DNA from: an uncultured Prevotella sp.
Lineage (GTDB): Bacteria > Bacteroidota > Bacteroidia > Bacteroidales > Bacteroidaceae
Direction of reading: 5' to 3'
Length of the DNA stretch: 35,994 nucleotides
Assembly (NCBI GenBank): GCA_900543975.1
Contig: UQTI01000026.1
Coordinates: forward strand, 1 to 35,994
Position numbers and translations under genes: made by a program. Below are positions 31,476 to 35,994 of this stretch, one piece after another. Under the pieces are notes generated by a model. That model searched no databases, had not been told where the DNA came from, and saw nothing but the letters and a program-made list of their open reading frames with translations. How positions within the stretch are numbered: the first letter of the stretch is position 1; each line of letters opens with the position of its first letter.

Positions 31476-31618
31476 GCGCTTCGCGCATTTCTTTAACATT
31501 AATTTCCATTAATTAAGCATTAATTAAACGTTAATTTTTCCGCGCGAAGCGCGTGTTAATGATAATTAATGGGTCATTAATGGAAATTAATGTTTAAAAT
31601 ACCACGAGCGCGAAGCGC
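31476..31618. repeat. Large nested palindrome (143 bases)
   Basis: The outermost arms GCGCTTCGCGC (31476-31486) and GCGCGAAGCGC (31608-31618) are exact complements. Inside, AACATTAATTTCCATTAAT (31495-31513) and its exact complement (31576-31594) form a 19-base stem. Further in, CATTAATTA (31518-31526) pairs with TAATTAATG (31563-31571). The centre holds CGCGC-GAA-GCGCG (31541-31553). The three GCG-type words are themselves short palindromes. No open reading frame is supported here. The remaining sequence to 31810 (including AACTTT-GCG-AAAGTT at 31632-31646) holds no gene. Confidence 0.8.
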
Positions 31619-31810
31619 GATGTAAATAAAAAACTTTGCGAAAGTTCAATTAATAAGAAAGTTTCCCGCAAAAGGCTTCGTCTCCCGTTGATCTGTTTCT
31701 ATCACCAGCGGAAGTTTCGAAATTTTATTAAAAACCTTTTGTTTTGAAACAATGTGTAAACATGAAGTTAAAAAATGCTTCAATTGTTTATTCGTTTGCT
31801 AAAAATTATG

Positions 31811-31818
31811 TAATTTTG
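31811..31818 (+). promoter_or_regulatory. -7 element of the endopeptidase-epimerase operon
   Basis: TAATTTTG followed by CA; predicted start near 31824, leader about 55 bases to the ATG at 31879. A TTG at 31784-31786 is 24 bases upstream, at the long end of spacing for a -33 element. Confidence 0.6.
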
Positions 31819-31878
31819 CAAATATTGAGAAATGCATAATAACATTAAAGGGATAAAACAATCAAAAACGTGTTGGTT

Positions 31879-32925
31879 ATGAAAAAAATATTGCTTAAAA
31901 CGGCATCTGTGGCAGCATTGCTGCTCTTGCAATCTATGACGGGCCTATGCTTTGCACAGACCGACATAACGACAGCGGCCGCCGTCGCTGCCGATACAAG
32001 AGCTGCCGACACCATTGCTGCCGATACAGCAGCATGGGCTGTGCCTGTGACCTCGGTCGTGAACATTCGCTGCAAAGGCGACTACGATGGCGAGATGGAG
32101 ACGCAGGCTCTGCTCGGTATGCCGATGAAGATATTGAAGAACGACCGTTGGGCGCATGTCATGACGCCCGATGGCGACAAGGGATACATCCTCTCGTCGG
32201 CTGTTGAGAAGATGACCGATGCCCAGATGCGTGCATGGAACGCCGCACCACAGGTCGTGGTCACGTCGTTCTGGGCTTTCGTCTATGAGAAGCCCGATGC
32301 CAAATCGCTCCGCGTGAGCGATGTGGTGGCTGCCTGCCGGCTGAAGTTGCTTGGCAAGGACAAGCAGTTTTATCATGTCGCCCTGCCCGACGGACGCAAG
32401 GGCTATCTGCCAATGGTACATGCCCTGCCCCTGGAGAAATGGCGCAAGACGGTGAAGCACGATGCGCAGAGCATCATAGCCACAGCACTCTCGCTCAGCG
32501 GCGTGACATATCATTGGGGCGGCACAAGCGTCAAGGCGGTCGACTGTAGCGGTCTTGTGCGCACGGTGTTGCTCATGCACGACATCACGCTGCCGCGCAA
32601 CGCATCGCAGCAGGCCAAGGTGGGTGAACACATTGAGATTGCTCCCGACTTCAGCAACCTGCAGCCTGGCGACCTCGTGTTCTTCGGACGCAAGGCCACA
32701 GACGAGAAGCCCGCACATGTGTCGCATGTGGGCATATATATGGGCAACAAGAAGTTTATCCACTCGCTGGCATGGGTTCATGTGAGCAGCTTCAACCCCG
32801 CTGATCCCGAATATGATGAGTATGACCTCAACCGTCTGCTCTGGGCGCAGCGCATCCTGCCACAGCTCAACACCATTCCGGAGGTGAAGACAAACGACAA
32901 CGTAGAATTTTATAACGTCAAATAA
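31879..32925 (+). CDS. Exported NlpC/P60 endopeptidase with SH3-like domains (YkfC/DPP-VI type)
   Basis: The 348-residue cysteine peptidase probably cuts murein peptides at the gamma-D-Glu-diamino-acid bond. A signal peptide ends near CFAQ (about residue 27). A linker with three AADT repeats follows. Two bacterial SH3-like domains cover about 50-120 and 125-200 (GYILSSAVEKM, KGYLPMVHAL). The NlpC/P60 domain (about 205-330) has the nucleophile in VDCSGLV, His in SHVGIYMG and a third polar residue in FIHSLAW. This order matches YkfC-like enzymes that act on free L-Ala-gamma-D-Glu-containing peptides. The ATG at 31879 is preferred to the GTG at 31870. The epimerase gene follows after 19 bases, supporting a joint role in murein peptide use. 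Confidence 0.9.
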   Translation: MKKILLKTASVAALLLLQSMTGLCFAQTDITTAAAVAADTRAADTIAADTAAWAVPVTSVVNIRCKGDYDGEMETQALLGMPMKILKNDRWAHVMTPDGDKGYILSSAVEKMTDAQMRAWNAAPQVVVTSFWAFVYEKPDAKSLRVSDVVAACRLKLLGKDKQFYHVALPDGRKGYLPMVHALPLEKWRKTVKHDAQSIIATALSLSGVTYHWGGTSVKAVDCSGLVRTVLLMHDITLPRNASQQAKVGEHIEIAPDFSNLQPGDLVFFGRKATDEKPAHVSHVGIYMGNKKFIHSLAWVHVSSFNPADPEYDEYDLNRLLWAQRILPQLNTIPEVKTNDNVEFYNVK

Positions 32926-32944
32926 CATTTAAACATAACGAGTG

Positions 32945-34117
32945 ATGGTTTCAAGAAGAGATTTCCTTAAGCGTGCGGCTCTCGCCACAGCAGGATCGGC
33001 ATTGGCCGTTTCAAATGCCGATGCCATCAGCAACATTGCGGCGCCCATTATCGGCGCAAAGAAGAACGTCAACATCAACCGCAAGGGTAAAGGCGGAAAG
33101 ATGACGCTCAAGTTTTTCCCATACGAGCTGAAGCTACAGCATGTGTTCACTGTGGCAACCTACACCCGCACCACCACACCCGACGTGCAGGTGGAGATCG
33201 AGTATGAGGGCGTGACAGGATACGGCGAGGCAAGCATGCCGCCATATCTCGGACAGACCGTGGAGAGCGTCACGGCTTTCTTGCAGAAGGTGGACCTCAG
33301 CCAGTTTAAGAGTCCTTTTCTGATGGACGACATCCTCACTTATGTTGACAGCCTCTCACCTGTCGACTCGGCTGCCAAGGCTGCCATCGACATAGCTCTC
33401 CACGACCTCGTGGGCAAGCTCATGGGACAGCCCTGGTACCGCATCTGGGGACTGGATCCTGCCAAGACACCCAACACCACCTTCACCATCGGCATCGACA
33501 CGCCAGAGGTGGTTAAGCAGAAGACGCTCGAGTGTGCCGACAAGTTCAAGATCTTAAAGGTAAAGCTGGGCCGCGAGAACGACCATGAGATGATTGAGAC
33601 CATACGCAGCGTCACCGACCTGCCGATAGCTGTGGACGTGAATCAGGGATGGAAAGACCGCCGACAGGCTCTCGACGAGATCTACTGGCTCAAGGAGAAG
33701 GGCGTGGTCATGGTGGAACAGCCCATGCCTAAGGAGCAGATCGACGACACGGCATGGCTGACACAGGGCAGTCCGCTCCCCATCTTTGCCGATGAGTCGA
33801 TACAGCGTCTCAAGGACATCAAGTCTATTGAGGGTGCCTTCACGGGCATCAACATCAAGCTGATGAAATGTACAGGCATGCGCGAGGCGTGGAAGATGGT
33901 CAACTATGCCCATGCCCGCGGCATGCGCGTGATGGTGGGCTGTATGACCGAGACATCGTGTGCTGTGAGCGCAGCCGCTCAGTTCTCGCCCGTTGTCGAC
34001 TTTGCCGACCTCGACGGCAACCTTCTCATCGCCAACGACCGCTTCAAGGGCATGACCGTTGTCGACGGCAAGATTACCCTTCCCGACCGTCCGGGCATAG
34101 GCGTGGTGAAGCTGTAA
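32945..34117 (+). CDS. Tat-exported dipeptide epimerase (L-Ala-D/L-Glu epimerase type, enolase superfamily)
   Basis: The 390-residue member of the muconate-lactonising-enzyme subgroup begins with a twin-arginine signal SRRDFLKRAALATAGSALAV, so it should be folded with its Mg ion and exported by Tat. Catalytic KVK (in LKVKLG) and KLMK (in INIKLMK) lysines flank the barrel. Metal ligands are Asp in VDVNQGW, Glu in VEQPMP and Asp in FADESI. The C-terminal DLDGN (DxD) motif marks dipeptide epimerases, where it binds the substrate amino group. The expected reaction converts L-Ala-D-Glu to L-Ala-L-Glu so that ordinary peptidases can use it. ATG at 32945 is chosen over the GTG at 32942. It is the second gene of an operon with the endopeptidase. 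Confidence 0.9.
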   Translation: MVSRRDFLKRAALATAGSALAVSNADAISNIAAPIIGAKKNVNINRKGKGGKMTLKFFPYELKLQHVFTVATYTRTTTPDVQVEIEYEGVTGYGEASMPPYLGQTVESVTAFLQKVDLSQFKSPFLMDDILTYVDSLSPVDSAAKAAIDIALHDLVGKLMGQPWYRIWGLDPAKTPNTTFTIGIDTPEVVKQKTLECADKFKILKVKLGRENDHEMIETIRSVTDLPIAVDVNQGWKDRRQALDEIYWLKEKGVVMVEQPMPKEQIDDTAWLTQGSPLPIFADESIQRLKDIKSIEGAFTGINIKLMKCTGMREAWKMVNYAHARGMRVMVGCMTETSCAVSAAAQFSPVVDFADLDGNLLIANDRFKGMTVVDGKITLPDRPGIGVVKL

Positions 34118-34194
34118 ACCTCTTTTTTCCCGTTGCAGGCTATTTCTTTCGTTGCAGGCTATAATGGCTGCCTGACAACAAAAAGGATAAAACT

Positions 34195-34265
34195 GATTAC
34201 AAAGACAAAAGGATCGCAAAGATAAAACGGATCACAAAGACAAAAAGGATTACAAGACCAAAAAA
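34195..34265. repeat. Four tandem units of an 18-base A-rich repeat
   Basis: Units at 34195 (17 bases), 34212, 34230 and 34248 follow the pattern GAT(T/C)(A/G)CAAAGA(C/T)AAAAAG. The repeat grades into shorter ACAAGACCAA units (34264-34290) that run into the left arm of the terminator. It is part of the gene-free region 34118-34618. Confidence 0.75.
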
Positions 34266-34292
34266 TACAACAAGACCAACAAGACCAAAAAG

Positions 34293-34358
34293 GACAACAA
34301 GAACAACATTCTGCCAATTGCGTAAGGAAAAATGTTGTTCTTGTTGTCTTTTTTTTGT
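34293..34358 (+). terminator. Strong intrinsic terminator downstream of the epimerase operon
   Basis: GACAACAAGAACAACATT (34293-34310) and its exact complement (34331-34348) form an 18-base stem with a 20-base loop, followed by a run of eight T residues (34349-34356). It lies 175 bases beyond the epimerase stop codon, after the tandem repeat. The A-rich left side would also act weakly in the other direction. Confidence 0.8.
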
Positions 34359-34364
34359 TTTTCT

Positions 34365-34432
34365 GTTCTTGTTTCGTGCGTTTTAGCTGTTCTTATTTCG
34401 TGTTTTAGCTAATTCTTGTTCGTGTTTTAGCG
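34365..34432. repeat. Three tandem units of about 22-24 bases (TTCTTnTTTCGTGTTTTAGC)
   Basis: Units begin at 34365, 34389 and 34411, and share TTCTT(G/A)TT(T)CGTG(CG)TTTTAGC with small length changes. They directly follow the terminator T tract. No gene is seen between here and the promoter at 34571. Confidence 0.75.
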
Positions 34433-34547
34433 GTTTATGATTCTTGCGTTTTTGCTTTTTTTATGTAGCGGAATTGTTTTCATGCGCAGCTTTTACAATC
34501 TTTAGAATTTGTTATATTTTCCTATAAATTCAACTATTTCACCACTA

Positions 34548-34578
34548 TTGCATGTTTGAAAGTTATTGTTTATTTTTG
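34548..34578 (+). promoter_or_regulatory. Promoter of the lipoprotein gene
   Basis: TATTTTTG (34571-34578) followed by CA, with TTG at 34548-34550, 20 bases upstream. The start is predicted near 34584, so the in-frame ATG at 34556 is not available; this supports translation from 34619 (or 34592). Confidence 0.65.
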
Positions 34579-34618
34579 CAACCGTAAGACAATGATCAAT
34601 AACTTAAATTCAAAATTT

Positions 34619-35626
34619 ATGAAAAAGAACATCTTTTATTCTTTTGTTATTGCTATTGCATCATTCGCCTTCATGGCTTGCAGCAGTAACGACGACGATG
34701 GCAATAAACAAATAAAATTGCCCGGAATGACACAACCGTCAACCGACTTCACTTTAGGCAGTTTCGACAATGAGCAGTATGCAGACGACGCCATAAAAAT
34801 GGACGTTACGTCGTGGGGCAACGGCACGGCTCAAGAGTTTAAATCGATAGAGCTTTTTGCCGACGGCCACTTCCTCATGACCAAACCTCAGGCTGGCAAC
34901 GCTCCCAGGCGTGCACGCATGGCTACACGCGCTGTCGACATCAACGGAACGATAGAATTTGACAGAGGACTATATGTCTATGGAACATTCACGCGCGTGA
35001 AGAACGGGGTCTACAGTTTGAGCAACAACACAAAAATAGTGATCAATGGAAACGGGGTGTCGGGAAAAGCAACGATAACCTACACCAACAGCAAGGGTGA
35101 GGTCATCACCGTTGTGGTAAACGTCAACATCAACTCCAAACCCGATGATGCGCTCCGTCAAATTTGCCGCTCATGGAAAATGGACAGCTCAGAAACATGG
35201 CTTTTCACCGATAACGCATATATTGGCTACGGCAAGCAATGGCTCGACCTGCTCGTTGTGAAGCAAGACTTCACAATCACGCCCGAGGGCAAAAAGTGGG
35301 GATTTGACGAGGACGACATCTTGGACGACAAGGACGACTATTGTCGCCGCGTAATCTTCTCGCCCTGCGGCACAGCCATCTATTTCTATGTGGATGGCGA
35401 AGTGGAAGTGGGTCGTTGGGAATGGAAAGACAAGCTAAACGGCGTTCTGCGTTGCTGGGAACCGATGGATCTTGACGACGATGACGATGACGACGACGAC
35501 GAGTGGATGGACATGACCATACGCTTTGACGGCAAGCAAATGCGTGCTTACGCCGATTATATAGATGTTGAAAACAACGTCACGTTCCATGCCTATAACG
35601 TGAGCACCTTCTCGGCAAAATATTGA
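34619..35626 (+). CDS. Lipoprotein of unknown function with poly-Asp tract
   Basis: This 335-residue protein starts with a lipoprotein signal (FAFMAC, lipid Cys at about residue 20) followed by SSNDDDG, the acidic start that in Bacteroidota is associated with surface export of lipoproteins. The rest is beta-rich, with a region resembling lipocalin-like or copper-resistance-type barrels in pattern only (FTRVKNGVYSLSNNTKIVI; ICRSWKMDSSETWLFTDN). I do not recognise a family. Between two beta segments there is LDDDDDDDDDEW (about 301-312), encoded by a GAC/GAT run, which could bind calcium or be a slippage product. Single-gene unit between its own promoter and a strong bidirectional terminator. 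Confidence 0.8.
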   Translation: MKKNIFYSFVIAIASFAFMACSSNDDDGNKQIKLPGMTQPSTDFTLGSFDNEQYADDAIKMDVTSWGNGTAQEFKSIELFADGHFLMTKPQAGNAPRRARMATRAVDINGTIEFDRGLYVYGTFTRVKNGVYSLSNNTKIVINGNGVSGKATITYTNSKGEVITVVVNVNINSKPDDALRQICRSWKMDSSETWLFTDNAYIGYGKQWLDLLVVKQDFTITPEGKKWGFDEDDILDDKDDYCRRVIFSPCGTAIYFYVDGEVEVGRWEWKDKLNGVLRCWEPMDLDDDDDDDDDEWMDMTIRFDGKQMRAYADYIDVENNVTFHAYNVSTFSAKY

Positions 35627-35703
35627 TAGCCTATAATTGGGAAACGATAAAACGAAAGGGTGCATAAAACGAAAGGATGCATAAGTAACATAATGACAAA
35701 AAA

Positions 35704-35758
35704 GCACGCTCGATGGTCGTCATTCGGTATGAGACGGCTGTCGAGCGTGCCTTTTTTT
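35704..35758. terminator. Bidirectional intrinsic terminator
   Basis: GCACGCTCGA (35704-35713) and its complement TCGAGCGTGC (35741-35750) are preceded by AAAAAA and followed by CTTTTTTTT, so the structure can stop transcription from both sides: the lipoprotein gene from the left and the gene ending at 35928 from the right. Inner bases (GTCGTC/GACGGC) may extend the stem. Confidence 0.85.
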
Positions 35759-35810
35759 TGTTTATGGGTTGCTTGTTTTATGAAGCGATGGGCTTGTTTT
35801 ATAGAGCCAT

Positions 35811-35920
35811 TGTGGCTCTTTCATGCTCCTCTTAAAGCACCTTTATGCTCCTTAAAGCTCCTTTATGCTCCTTAAAGCTCTTTAATGTTCTTTCATGCTC
35901 CTTTATGCTTCTTAAAGCGG
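35811..35920. repeat. Ten-base tandem repeat (TATGCTCCTT/AAAGCTCCTT), about ten copies
   Basis: Units of exactly or nearly ten bases alternate between TATGCTCCTT and AAAGCTCCTT types, with variants AAAGCTCTTT, AATGTTCTTT, CATGCTCCTT and TATGCTTCTT. The array lies in the 301-base gap 35627-35927 between the terminator and the end of the last gene. Confidence 0.8.
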
Positions 35921-35927
35921 CTTGATC

Positions 35928-35994
35928 TTATTTGATGAGGTAGTTGAGCACCTGTTGCATCATCTTGTCGCGTTGAGCCTCGCCCTTGATGCTC
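35928..35994 (-). CDS. C-terminal end of a gene running off the window
   Basis: On the minus strand an open frame enters from the window edge and ends at TAA (35928-35930), encoding SIKGEAQRDKMMQQVLNYLIK at its C-terminus. Codon use and composition change sharply from the adjoining repeat, supporting a real coding end. Only about 22 residues are visible, so no family is proposed. Confidence 0.6.
   Translation of the reverse strand, partial: SIKGEAQRDKMMQQVLNYLIK

Noticed and set aside
31331..31878. Insertion sequence remnant
   Set aside because: No transposase-like coding sequence or target duplication could be identified; only palindromic structure is supported.

Overview
The window looks like an ordinary chromosomal stretch of a Bacteroidota bacterium, most likely Prevotellaceae (Prevotella/Segatella type). 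The reasons are: at least ten Bacteroidota-type -7 promoter elements (TAnnTTTG) placed in front of genes; few clear Shine-Dalgarno sequences; a secreted protein with a type IX-style C-terminal sorting domain; Bacteroidota-type lipoproteins with acidic residues after the lipid cysteine; and family content such as a PafA-like phosphatase, an animal-type glutaminyl cyclase of family M28, a DUF6483-like protein and MetG with a fused C-terminal tRNA-binding domain. The genus is inference. I see no phage, insertion sequence, CRISPR array or plasmid functions.

Layout. 1-50 is the 5' part of a tRNA-Asn on the minus strand. 421-2121 is an exported S41 protease. 2192-7211 is a minus-strand block: fluoride channel CrcB, a CoA-transferase of the acetyl-CoA hydrolase family, an M28 glutaminyl-cyclase-like lipoprotein and a glutamine-amidotransferase/M19-dipeptidase fusion. 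7527-9316 has an Lrp/AsnC regulator divergent from ruvB. 9420-12455 is a large sorted surface or secreted protein. 12857-14756 has two divergent ribokinase-superfamily kinases (PfkB type and pyridoxamine-kinase type), followed by a WG-repeat protein that meets the second one tail to tail. 15782-19251 has a PafA-like phosphatase and a long RluA-type pseudouridine synthase. 19468-22907 has an ABC ATPase with a strange charged insertion, an SF1 helicase and a DUF6483-like protein. 23045-27283 is metG-dsbD. 27497-31330 has a CDF metal transporter, an extended SDR, a PAP2 membrane phosphatase and an unknown protein. 31879-34117 is a probable two-gene murein-peptide module: an exported NlpC/P60 endopeptidase and a Tat-exported L-Ala-D/L-Glu epimerase. 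34619-35626 is an unknown lipoprotein, and 35928-35994 is the last codons of a minus-strand gene running off the window.

The coding content is mostly familiar. The more unusual material is between and inside the genes. Nearly every gene-free stretch over 200 bases carries its own short degenerate tandem repeat (periods of about 8, 10, 18, 22 and 27-32 bases) or a large palindrome. One A-rich element occurs three times and in one copy appears to supply the C-terminus of the CDF protein. Two GC-rich palindromes sit just before genes of the 27.5-31.3 kb block. A long hairpin followed by T residues lies in the CDF leader. A palindromic cassette flanked by two -7 elements precedes the phosphatase. 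A homopurine/homopyrimidine tract encodes a roughly 60-residue charged insertion in the ABC ATPase. I did not find a convincing new multi-gene system. The best protein-level leads are the amidotransferase-dipeptidase fusion beside the glutaminyl cyclase, and the exported endopeptidase/epimerase pair.
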